A stretch of DNA of 52,088 bases from Paraburkholderia domus. GTDB taxonomy: Bacteria; Pseudomonadota; Gammaproteobacteria; Burkholderiales; Burkholderiaceae. Under the pieces are notes generated by a model. That model was not told the origin of the DNA. It ran no database searches and saw only the letters and a list, made by a program, of their open reading frames with translations. The stretch is taken from assembly GCF_905220705.1 (NCBI RefSeq), contig NZ_CAJNAT010000043.1:1-52088 (forward strand), given 5' to 3'. Positions 33,000 through 40,996 of this stretch are shown here, one piece after another. The stretch's first letter is position 1; each line of letters begins with the position of its first letter. The translations under genes and the position numbers were made by a program.

Positions 33000-34058
33000 A
33001 TGAACTTTCTCGACGGTTCCCTCTACCCTGAAAACCAGCAACCCCTGATCATCACCGCTGCACCCTATGCCCCAGGATGGCTGCCCTCCGATTTTCCCGA
33101 AGACATCCCGGTCACGATGGAGCAGCAGATCGAGAAGGCCGTGGACTGCTACAACGCCGGCGCCACCGTGCTGCACCTGCACGTGCGCGAACTCGACGGT
33201 AAGGGCAGCAAACGCCTGTCGAAGTTCAACGAGCTGATCGCCGGCGTGCGCGCCCGCGTACCCGAGATGATCATCCAGGTGGGCGGCTCGATCAGCTTCG
33301 CGCCTGAGACAGAAGGCGCCGCGGCCAAGTGGCTGAGCGACGACACGCGCCACATGCTGGCCGAACTCGATCCCAAGCCCGACCAGGTCACGGTGACCAT
33401 CAACACCTCGCAGATGAACGTCACCGAACATGCGGAACTGGAGGATTTCAAGGGCACGTCGAGAGAAATCCCCGCGATCTACAACGCCTACAAGGAGATG
33501 ACGGTGCCGGCGCAGCCTGGCTGGGCTGAGGAGCACATCCGCCGTCTGAGCGAAGCCGGCATTCAGAGCGCTTTTCAGTGCTACAACATCAACAGCTTCG
33601 AGTCGGTGGAGCGGCTGATTCGGCGTGGCATCTATAAGGGCCCACTGGTCATGAACTGGGTAGCGATCAGCGGCGGGATGGACGCACCGAATATCTACAA
33701 CCTGGCCAACTTTGTGCGCGCTACGCCGGACGGCGCAGTGCTGACAGTGGAGAGTTCAGTGCGCAACGTGCTGCCGGTGAACATGATGGGCATTGCGCTG
33801 GGTCTGCACGTGCGCTGCGGCACTGAGGACTGCCTCTGGAACCAGACGCGCACGAAGAAGGCGAGCACAGTCGAGCAGATCGAGCAACTGGTGCGCATCT
33901 CGCGCGAGTTCGGCCGCGAGGTGGCCACCGCCCAGCAGGCGCGCGAAATCAGCAAGATCGGTGTGTTCTACGACACGGCGGAAGAGACCCTGCTGGCCAA
34001 CGGCTTCGCGCCCAACCGCAACGGTGGTAACCAGGGCTTCCTGCGCAAGGCCGTCTGA
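33000..34058 (+). CDS. Beta-keto acid cleavage enzyme (BKACE, DUF849), copy 2
   Basis: The 352-residue protein is a close paralogue of copy 1 (13628-14692), with long identical blocks throughout (e.g. N-F-L-D-G, I-Q-V-G-G-S-I-S-F-A-P, M-N-W-V-A-I-S-G-G-M-D). The zinc ligands His59 and His61 and the C-terminal Glu (C-G-T-E-D-C-L-W) are kept, so it should be active. It condenses a beta-keto acid with acetyl-CoA to give acetoacetate and an acyl-CoA. It follows MFS copy 2 after 155 bases and ends before a strong terminator. Confidence 0.88.
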   Translation: MNFLDGSLYPENQQPLIITAAPYAPGWLPSDFPEDIPVTMEQQIEKAVDCYNAGATVLHLHVRELDGKGSKRLSKFNELIAGVRARVPEMIIQVGGSISFAPETEGAAAKWLSDDTRHMLAELDPKPDQVTVTINTSQMNVTEHAELEDFKGTSREIPAIYNAYKEMTVPAQPGWAEEHIRRLSEAGIQSAFQCYNINSFESVERLIRRGIYKGPLVMNWVAISGGMDAPNIYNLANFVRATPDGAVLTVESSVRNVLPVNMMGIALGLHVRCGTEDCLWNQTRTKKASTVEQIEQLVRISREFGREVATAQQAREISKIGVFYDTAEETLLANGFAPNRNGGNQGFLRKAV

Positions 34059-34144
34059 ATTATTGAACGCTAATAAAACGCTCAAGCCATCCGGCCCGGG
34101 CGAAGGCACCGGAACCCGGAGCAGAGGTATCGACTGCAATAGCA

Positions 34145-34176
34145 CAGGCCCGCATCTCATACGAGATGCGGGCCTG
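34145..34176. terminator. Strong intrinsic terminator between convergent genes
   Basis: CAGGCCCGCATCTC (34145-34158) and GAGATGCGGGCCTG (34163-34176) form a perfect 14-pair stem with a four-base loop, followed by TTTC. It lies between the convergent BKACE copy 2 and DUF4148 genes and may serve both strands. Confidence 0.8.
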
Positions 34177-34207
34177 TTTCAAGATGCCGGGCGAGCTGGC
34201 TGAATTC

Positions 34208-34468
34208 TTACTTGCCAGATTGCGACGTGCTGCTGGTGCCGGCGCCGTAAGCCGTATTGTTGCTGTTCTGTTGCGCGACGATGGCTTCAGCGTGCTGAAT
34301 GTTTGCCGGGTAGTTCAACCAGTCGTTCGGGTTGTAGCCAGCTTTTTCAAGCTGGACGAGTTCTTCGCGGACTTGTGCGCGCGTGACGGGCTGGCTCGAC
34401 TGCGCAAAGGAAGCGAGCGGAGCGGCGACGAGGGCAGCGACGGCAAAGGCCTTGATGATCGATTTCAT
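34208..34468 (-). CDS. Small exported DUF4148 protein
   Basis: This 86-residue precursor has a clear signal peptide (M-K-S-I-I-K-A-F-A-V-A-A-L-V-A-A-P, cleaved after S-F-A). The mature part carries the DUF4148 signature T-R-A-Q-V-R-E-E-L-V-Q-L-E-K-A-G-Y-N-P and a Ser/Thr/Asn-rich tail. Such proteins are abundant in Burkholderiales, often stress-induced, and of unknown function. GAAGG precedes the ATG. Confidence 0.88.
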   Translation of the reverse strand: MKSIIKAFAVAALVAAPLASFAQSSQPVTRAQVREELVQLEKAGYNPNDWLNYPANIQHAEAIVAQQNSNNTAYGAGTSSTSQSGK

Positions 34469-34705
34469 GATGACTACCTTCAGAGATTATTTTGATCTGA
34501 GCAACAAACTCACGCGTCTGTCGCAAATGGCGCCAGTTTAAGAGTTGCTGGAATTGGGGTAAATACTTAATTTGACGATAGACTGTTGCTAATTTAGAAA
34601 CAGTCCTGATCGGCGCGGGTCCGAATTCCTCACTGGGCGGTTTGGACGCGCTGGGCCGCCGCCGGTACTCTATGCAAGTTGCTCCTGCTCGAGACAGGTC
34701 TCGCC

Positions 34706-36667
34706 ATGCGCGCCAACGATGCTTTGCCCACGCAAGCCGGCATGCCCGTGTTCCAGACGAGGGGCGATGCCTGCTCATTCGGTAATGACGCGATTGCGTT
34801 GCGCTGGACGGTCAAGAACGAACGTCTTGCCGATTTCTCACTGATCGATTTCGCGGGCGAACGCACGCTGCCCGTCGTCGCGCCGTTCGCGCTATGGCTC
34901 GCTGACGGAAGTACCGTGGGCGTGGCCCAGTTGAGGGTCCTTGCACCGGTGAGCGAAAATGCACTCGCACCCAACCCCCGCGCGTCCCGCCTGGCCGAAC
35001 GAATTGCCGGCCGACGCGTGAGCGCCACCCTCGTCGACGCTCAAGGCCGTCTAAAGGTGGAATGGAGTGTGGAGCAACGCGAAGGCTCACGATACCTACG
35101 CGAACAATTAGCGATTACGGCGCTTCTTCGGGACGAAGATATCTCCGTCGTTTCATTGCTGCAGACGCGTGTTGCCGACGCACAGGCCAGCAGCGAACTG
35201 AAGGGCATGCCTGTTGTCGCGGGGAACTTCTATCTAGGCTTCGAGCTGCCGCTGGCGGAAAGTCATGTGGACGGTGACAGCGTCAGTTTTACTCTGCAAC
35301 GCGCGTTGCCGCTGGAAAAGAACCGGACGCTGGTCTATTCCGCCGTGGCGGGCGTTGTGCGCAACGGTCAGTTGCGGCGCGACTTCGCCACCTATCTGGA
35401 ACGGGAGCGGGCTCATCCGTATCGCCCGTTTCTGCACTACAACAGCTGGGGCGACATCGGCTACCTCACGCCGTACACGCAGGAGCAAGCGCTCGAGCGC
35501 ATCGAAGCAATCGGCCGCGAGTTGCATGCGGCGCGCGGCGTGCAGATCGATTCGTTTCTGTTCGACGATGGCTGGGACGACCTTAGCGGCGGCTGGCATT
35601 TCAGCAAGGATTTTCCGCATGGCTTCATTCCGCTGCGTGACGCTGCAGCCCGATACGGCGCCGCGCCTGGCATATGGCTGTCCCCGTGGGGTGGCTACGG
35701 AGCGCCGAAACACGAGCGCGTGATGCGCGGCCGTGCCGCCGGATATGAGGTCACCGATGACGGACTCGCGCTATCGGGGCCGAGTTACTATCGACGCTTT
35801 CATGAAGTCGTGATGACCTTGCTTCATGAGGACGGCGTCAACCAGTTCAAGTTCGACGGTACAGGCAACGCTGACAGGGTGTTTCCAGGCAGCCTCTTCG
35901 ATAGCGATTGGGACGCGGCGATCCAGCTCATCGAACATATCCGCGCGGCCGAACCCGATACCTTCATCAATCTCACGACAGGGACGCACCCGTCGCCGTT
36001 CTGGCTGCGCTACGCAGACTCCATCTGGCGCGGTGGCAGGGACGACGATCTGGCGGGAACCGGCACCAACCGCGAGCGCTGGATCACGTACCGCGACGCG
36101 CAGACGTATCACAACGTCGTGATGCGCAGTCCGCTCTTCCCGCTCAATTCGCTGATGCTGCACGGCATCCTCTACGCGCAGTGCAATCCGCGCCTCAACA
36201 CGGCGGCAGGCGATGATTTCGCCAACGAGGTGCGTTCCTACTTTGGAAGCGGCACGCAATTGCAGGAGCTATACATTACGCCAGCGCTACTGATCGAGTA
36301 CGACTGGGATGTGCTCGCGGACGCCGCCAGATGGGCGCGCGAAAACAGCGATGTACTGCGCGACAGCCATTGGATTGGAGGGGCTCCAGACCGGCTGGAG
36401 GTCTACGGTTGGGCAGCGTGGACGCGACACAAGGCGATCGTCACGCTGCGTAATCCGCACAGCTGCGTGCAACGCTTCACGCTGGATCTGCGGCGACAAC
36501 TGGAGTTGCCGGCTGCGGCGGTGGGGCGATTCGATTCACGTAGCATGTGGCGTGAAGGGGCTTCCGATATTCCAGCTGTCCTAAACGCTGATCTGCCGCA
36601 GGAAGTCCAGCTCGCGCCGTTCGAAGTGCTCACGCTGGAACTGTTGCCGGTCGCTGAGGCGGAGTAG
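34706..36667 (+). CDS. GH36-like glycoside hydrolase (alpha-galactosidase family)
   Basis: This 653-residue protein has an N-terminal beta-sandwich, a central barrel and a C-terminal beta domain. The barrel shows D-D-G-W-D-D near 290, the nucleophile candidate Asp384 (F-K-F-D-G-T-G-N) and the acid/base candidate Asp438 (R-Y-A-D-S-I-W-R-G). This is the arrangement of GH36-type melibiases and of the divergent group sometimes labelled enterotoxin. There is no signal peptide, so it acts in the cytoplasm on an imported oligosaccharide. I chose the ATG at 34706; a TTG at 34679 is in frame. It converges with the GH35 gene, 47 bases apart. Confidence 0.7.
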   Translation: MRANDALPTQAGMPVFQTRGDACSFGNDAIALRWTVKNERLADFSLIDFAGERTLPVVAPFALWLADGSTVGVAQLRVLAPVSENALAPNPRASRLAERIAGRRVSATLVDAQGRLKVEWSVEQREGSRYLREQLAITALLRDEDISVVSLLQTRVADAQASSELKGMPVVAGNFYLGFELPLAESHVDGDSVSFTLQRALPLEKNRTLVYSAVAGVVRNGQLRRDFATYLERERAHPYRPFLHYNSWGDIGYLTPYTQEQALERIEAIGRELHAARGVQIDSFLFDDGWDDLSGGWHFSKDFPHGFIPLRDAAARYGAAPGIWLSPWGGYGAPKHERVMRGRAAGYEVTDDGLALSGPSYYRRFHEVVMTLLHEDGVNQFKFDGTGNADRVFPGSLFDSDWDAAIQLIEHIRAAEPDTFINLTTGTHPSPFWLRYADSIWRGGRDDDLAGTGTNRERWITYRDAQTYHNVVMRSPLFPLNSLMLHGILYAQCNPRLNTAAGDDFANEVRSYFGSGTQLQELYITPALLIEYDWDVLADAARWARENSDVLRDSHWIGGAPDRLEVYGWAAWTRHKAIVTLRNPHSCVQRFTLDLRRQLELPAAAVGRFDSRSMWREGASDIPAVLNADLPQEVQLAPFEVLTLELLPVAEAE

Positions 36668-36714
36668 AGAAACGGATGTGGCGGCATGCCTGCCGTCGGC
36701 CCGCAGCGTTCGCG

Positions 36715-38571
36715 CTAATTCAACGTATCCGCCAGTTCCACCGGCATCGCCTTGATCTGGTGCAAGTCGAAGATAAGCACCTCGTTTTCACCTCGCACGA
36801 GCCACGGCGCGGGGCAATACAAGCGCCTTTGCGGACCGATATTCCAGTAGCGTCCGAGATTGTGCCCGTTGACCCAGACGACGCCCTTGGTCCAGTTGCT
36901 CATGTCGAGCCAGGTGTCGCCGACTTCATCCAGCACCAAACTTGCCTTGAAAAACAGCCCGGGCTTCAGCGGGTTCGAGCAGCTTCCCTTCAGGTTGACG
37001 ATAAACGTCTCATCCATCGGGAGCAGGAAGACTTCCCAGCCCTTGAGCGTGGAGAACGGCCCATCGGCGATTTTCGTCCTGACCGGTTCGAGCAGTCCTT
37101 TGCGGTCGACGAGCGCGGGGCCGAAGTTGACCCGCCCCAGGCCCTCGACGAAGATCTCTAACGATACCGGGCCGCCCGGATTCGACTGGTGCTCCGGCAA
37201 CGTCAAAGGTAGCGCGAGCGGCGCGCGATGCATTACGTGGAGCGGCTGCGCGTATTCCCGTGGTATTCGTGTCCTCGACACGCCGCCCGCGTAGTGTTCG
37301 TCGACGAAAACAGTCGCATAGTCATGAACATTGCTGATATCCAGCACACCGTTCGTGAAGTCTTGCAACTGCTTGCGGTACAGCACGAAGCCAAACGCCT
37401 GGCCATAACTTTCAAAGGACTGTGGTTCGATGCTCTGTTCGCGCGGCAGCGCCGTCGGCAGGTTGTCCCAGATCGATGCGTAGAGCGTCGGCATCAAGGC
37501 ACCGATGTCCGTGCATTCGAGCGTGGCGATGGCATCAGGTAGATCGGGCAAGGGCGCAGGCAGGTAGCCGCCGATGATGTCGCGGTACTTCATGAACTTC
37601 GGCGTCGCCACGCCCTGCTCGCTGATCGGCGCCGAATAGTCGTAGCTGGTGATGTCGGGCTGATAGTTGCCTGAACCATCCACGTTCGCGCCGGCATAAA
37701 AACCAAAGCTCGTACCGCCGTGAATGACATACAGATTGAACGACCGCTTCGACTGCATGAACGCGATCAAGGTCTGCGAGAGGTTGTAGTTGATCCCGGC
37801 GAAACCCGGTTCGCCCCAATGAGTCAACCACCCTGGGTACACCTCACCGGCCATCGCGGGCACCGCGGGGAATTCCCGGCGGGCGGTTGTGATTTGTGCA
37901 ACGTCACCATTGCTCAACGCAATCGCACCACCGGTTACCGTAGTGCGATTGCGTTCGAGTTGCGGGAGGCCGTCTTCGGTGTAGAAGGGCCCGGTTACGC
38001 CTCCGTTGAGCCAAAGCTGCCTGAGTTCTTCGAGGTAAGCCGGATTGCTCGCGTAGGAACCGAATTCATTTTCGATCTGGATCATCAGGATCGGTCCACC
38101 GTGATGGATCAGCAACGGCTTGATACGCGGGATCAGTTCCTCGATGTAGCGAGCCACCGCTGCCATATAGCGTGCATCGGTGGCCGAGTCGGTCCTCAAC
38201 TGGACGTTTGGATCGCTCAAGAGGTAGGAAGGGAGGCCTCCCAGATCCCATTCGGCACAGACGTAAGGTCCGGGACGCAGCAGCACCCACATGCCCTCGA
38301 ACCGGCACAGCCGGATGAAGGCCTCGATATCGCGGTTGCCGCTGTGGAAATCGAACACGCCCGGACGTGTCTCGTGATAATTCCACATGATGTACAAAGC
38401 GATGCAGTTCATCCCCATCGCCTTGGCCATCCTGATTCGATGTTGCCAATACTCGCGCGGGATGCGGGCGGGGTGCATCTCGCCGCTGCGAATCTGGAAC
38501 GGCTCGCCGTCGAGCAGGAAGTCTTCGCCGTCAGGGCTGAAAGAGAAGGTGTGGCCGCGTTCGAGGTTCAC
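36715..38571 (-). CDS. Beta-galactosidase, glycoside hydrolase family 35
   Basis: The 618-residue protein has a GH35 barrel with acid/base Glu169 (I-Q-I-E-N-E-F-G) and nucleophile Glu243 (M-A-G-E-V-Y-P-G-W). G-E-M-H-P-A-R-I-P near 30 and L-L-R-P-G-P-Y-V-C-A-E-W-D-L-G-G-L-P are family signatures. C-terminal jelly-roll domains end with W-V-N-G-H-N-L-G-R-Y-W. No signal peptide is seen, so it should be cytoplasmic. The GTG at 38571 is the only usable start but has a poor ribosome site. With the convergent GH36-like gene it forms a small galactoside-degrading pair lacking its own transporter or regulator. Confidence 0.9.
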   Translation of the reverse strand: MNLERGHTFSFSPDGEDFLLDGEPFQIRSGEMHPARIPREYWQHRIRMAKAMGMNCIALYIMWNYHETRPGVFDFHSGNRDIEAFIRLCRFEGMWVLLRPGPYVCAEWDLGGLPSYLLSDPNVQLRTDSATDARYMAAVARYIEELIPRIKPLLIHHGGPILMIQIENEFGSYASNPAYLEELRQLWLNGGVTGPFYTEDGLPQLERNRTTVTGGAIALSNGDVAQITTARREFPAVPAMAGEVYPGWLTHWGEPGFAGINYNLSQTLIAFMQSKRSFNLYVIHGGTSFGFYAGANVDGSGNYQPDITSYDYSAPISEQGVATPKFMKYRDIIGGYLPAPLPDLPDAIATLECTDIGALMPTLYASIWDNLPTALPREQSIEPQSFESYGQAFGFVLYRKQLQDFTNGVLDISNVHDYATVFVDEHYAGGVSRTRIPREYAQPLHVMHRAPLALPLTLPEHQSNPGGPVSLEIFVEGLGRVNFGPALVDRKGLLEPVRTKIADGPFSTLKGWEVFLLPMDETFIVNLKGSCSNPLKPGLFFKASLVLDEVGDTWLDMSNWTKGVVWVNGHNLGRYWNIGPQRRLYCPAPWLVRGENEVLIFDLHQIKAMPVELADTLN

Positions 38572-38894
38572 GGTGCACTCACACGTTGGCGCCTGAGGCG
38601 CGGTTGAACAACGCGAATCTTCGAACTGAAGAATACAGCGACCGCTTACTTACTACGAGCTTTCGCGGGGTCGACCAGCGGGACCACTGCGTCACCAAGC
38701 CAACGGCCACCCTTTATCAGCGTAGCTATATAGGTGGTATGCGCGTTGAACGCCTTGCTCGAGGATTTCTCGCGCCCTAACCTGAATCTGACATTCAGCG
38801 GTCCTTCGAACAGTTTCATGGACCGGCCATCTCATGCAATCCATACATCGACGAACTCCCGATTTCGGAAGTCGAAGGTCCTATTGGAGAAGAC
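38572..38894. other. Intergenic region between GH35 and the flavin reductase
   Basis: I see no gene, terminator or repeat here that I would defend. The last bases hold the ribosome site GGAGAAGAC of the reductase gene. Confidence 0.5.
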
Positions 38895-39584
38895 ATGCAC
38901 GACAACCTCCTCCCAGTCATCATCACACGGAAATGGCAACTTGCCGAGAGTTACCATGCCGTTGAACTTCAAACCAGGTCCCGATCGGAACTTCCGTCGT
39001 TTGACGATGGCGCTTGTGTCACACTTGTTCACGACAATGTCATCTGCAAGGAGAGAATATATCCCCTGTGCGGTTCTACGTCTCGGCCGCGTGCGTATGT
39101 CATCGCTGTGAGACAAGATGATGGCGGCACGGAAACAGAAGCAGCTGACATCTCGTTGAGTCAAGGAGACGAAGCGTTTATCGTAACGCCACGGAGTCCT
39201 ACGGTTATTTTAGACGATCGCACACGATCTATCCTTTTTGCTGGAGGCGTGGGCGCCGCGTCGATCGCGGGAATCGCAAACCGGCTTGCCCTGGCAGGTC
39301 AAAAATTCGAGCTGCACAACTTCGCCCGATCACCTGAACGCGCAGTCTTTCGGGAAGAACTTGATGCGCTTAAAAGCGAAGGTGGGGTCCATCACCATTT
39401 TGGCTTGAATGCTGACCGCTTGGAGCAGACAACGTCTCACGCGATGAGCCCAGCACAAGCGAACACGCAGATCTACTGCAGCGGCCCCCCAGCATTTATG
39501 GATCTCATCGAGCGCCAGGCTCGCGCCTGGGTCTATCCGGCCAATATCCATAAAATTGTCTTGGGTGACAGAAAAAATTCATAG
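38895..39584 (+). CDS. Truncated VanB/phthalate dioxygenase reductase-like protein
   Basis: The 229-residue protein matches the flavin and NAD-binding parts of class IA oxygenase reductases. It has a degenerate flavin motif (E-R-I-Y-P-L-C-G instead of R-x-Y-S), the nucleotide strand I-L-F-A-G-G-V-G, H-N-F-A-R-S-P-E-R-A-F-type and Y-C-S-G-P-P-A-F-M. Relatives have some 320 residues, with a C-terminal plant-type ferredoxin domain carrying four cysteines. Here the protein stops before that domain, after V-L-G-D. GGAGAAGAC precedes the ATG. It may be a remnant, or may work with a separate ferredoxin such as the Rieske protein at 11301. No oxygenase is adjacent. Confidence 0.65.
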   Translation: MHDNLLPVIITRKWQLAESYHAVELQTRSRSELPSFDDGACVTLVHDNVICKERIYPLCGSTSRPRAYVIAVRQDDGGTETEAADISLSQGDEAFIVTPRSPTVILDDRTRSILFAGGVGAASIAGIANRLALAGQKFELHNFARSPERAVFREELDALKSEGGVHHHFGLNADRLEQTTSHAMSPAQANTQIYCSGPPAFMDLIERQARAWVYPANIHKIVLGDRKNS

Positions 39585-39659
39585 TCGCGTCTTGTCGAGG
39601 ACGCGCGTCGAGCGTCTCGAAGTCAGTTGCACTGGCTGCATCTGCCGTCGCACGTCGCT

Positions 39660-40850
39660 TCAGACCATCGAAACGACGCTATTGAGCAGCGTCTTCACGA
39701 GTACCGCCTGGCGCGTCGCACCCGTTTTCGCAAATACGCCGCGCAAATGCGCTCGCGCCGTATTCTTCGTCACGCCGAGCGCATCGGCGGCTTCGTCCAG
39801 TGTGAGGCCGTCAACCAGAAGAAGGGCGAGCTCCGTTTCGGTCGGCGTCAGACGAAACAACTTGCGCAGCATGACGCGCGCATTCTGCGGCGAGCCGGCG
39901 GGATCACGAATGAAGACGGCGACGGCGGGCCGGCGTTTCTTGTCCTCCGCACAATAGTTGAGCGGAATCGGGCGCATCAGAACGCTGAGCGGCATTTCAC
40001 CCGTCGGCCGTGACAGCGTTGTCGCCTCGACGCATGCGGTAGCGGCGACGAGGTGATTGTTAATCGCCGACTGAATTGTCTTCTGGAAGCGGCGATTCTC
40101 CAACGGACAGTGCGCATGCAAGGCATCGTGGTTGAGGTAAATGCCATCCTGCTTCGCAAACAGACGGTCGGCCGCGCCGTTGCTCTTCATGACCTTGCCA
40201 TGTTCGTCGAGGATCACGGTGCCCACCAGCATGCGGTCGATGGTGCCTGCGTATAAGGTGCGTTCGGATTCGAGGACATCGAGCGTCGAGTGCAGATCGA
40301 CCGCGCGTTTCAGATGCGGCAGGAGAATGGCGATCAATGCCTTGTCGGCTGGGCTATAGTCGGAGCCGCGATGGGCGCGGCTGACAAAGAACGCACATTC
40401 CACACCGTCATCGGTGCGGATGTTGGCCGCCAGGATATAGCGCAGATCGAGCGGCTTCAGGTATTGCAGATAGAACTCATGCTCGCACCAGGCTGGTTCG
40501 CCGAACAGTTCGTCGGCGGTGAGCACCTGACCGGCGGGCAGCGTGATAAATGGACATATCGCATAGTAGTGCTCGCTGTAGGACGGCTCGCCCGGCAATA
40601 GCGTGCCGTACGAGGACGCATTGACGATCAGGCCAGGCCGGTCGCTCGCCGGATTGCGCAATACCAGCGTGACAAAACTCGCGTCGAGTTGCTGCCGGAT
40701 GCATTCCAGCAGGCGTGACCACGGCGTCGCCTCCAAAGGCCCCTGATAGACGAGACCGAGCAGCGCACTCAACTGCCGGGGGCCAAGTGCCGCAGCGTCA
40801 AAGTATTCGGAAGCGATACTGTCGCAATCCGTCGATATCTCCATCGACAT
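39660..40850 (-). CDS. LuxR-type transcriptional regulator of the sulfation module
   Basis: This protein of 396 residues has a long N-terminal sensory region (GAF/PAS-like, to about 320) and a C-terminal LuxR helix-turn-helix (L-T-P-T-E-T-E-L-A-L-L-L-V-D-G-L-T, A-A-D-A-L-G-V-T-K-N-T-A-R-A-H-L-R-G-V-F). There is no receiver domain or acyl-homoserine-lactone domain signature that I can see. The ATG ending at 40850 has GGAGA upstream. A form of the TAG-N6-CGGACGA dyad (40931-40946) precedes it, and the same dyad precedes the neighbouring operons, so it probably controls them and itself. Confidence 0.82.
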   Translation of the reverse strand: MSMEISTDCDSIASEYFDAAALGPRQLSALLGLVYQGPLEATPWSRLLECIRQQLDASFVTLVLRNPASDRPGLIVNASSYGTLLPGEPSYSEHYYAICPFITLPAGQVLTADELFGEPAWCEHEFYLQYLKPLDLRYILAANIRTDDGVECAFFVSRAHRGSDYSPADKALIAILLPHLKRAVDLHSTLDVLESERTLYAGTIDRMLVGTVILDEHGKVMKSNGAADRLFAKQDGIYLNHDALHAHCPLENRRFQKTIQSAINNHLVAATACVEATTLSRPTGEMPLSVLMRPIPLNYCAEDKKRRPAVAVFIRDPAGSPQNARVMLRKLFRLTPTETELALLLVDGLTLDEAADALGVTKNTARAHLRGVFAKTGATRQAVLVKTLLNSVVSMV

Positions 40851-40930
40851 GTTCGGTGTCTCCGATGAACATGGACTCAAGATTTTTGCTTGTGTTTGCG
40901 ACGATCATACAAACGTGCGCGCCGCCCACA

Positions 40931-40946
40931 TCGTCCGTTTGATCTA
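40931..40946 (-). promoter_or_regulatory. Dyad site before the luxR-type gene
   Basis: Minus strand TAGATCAAACGGACGA keeps the TAG and GGACGA arms of the consensus TAGTCC-N4-GGACGA; the left half is degenerate. It lies about 80 bases before the start codon. Confidence 0.5.
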
Positions 40947-40996
40947 GTCGATGGGGCGGCGCACCGATAACACGGCAGCCTTGCAGCGAGAGGACG

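Noticed and set aside
13628..34058. The two BKACE genes as one gene duplicated by mis-assembly
   Set aside because: They differ at many positions along the whole length and have different flanking sequences.
39660..40850. Quorum-sensing LuxR receptor with a nearby luxI
   Set aside because: No autoinducer-binding signature and no luxI-like gene were seen; the N-terminal region looks like a GAF/PAS-type sensor.
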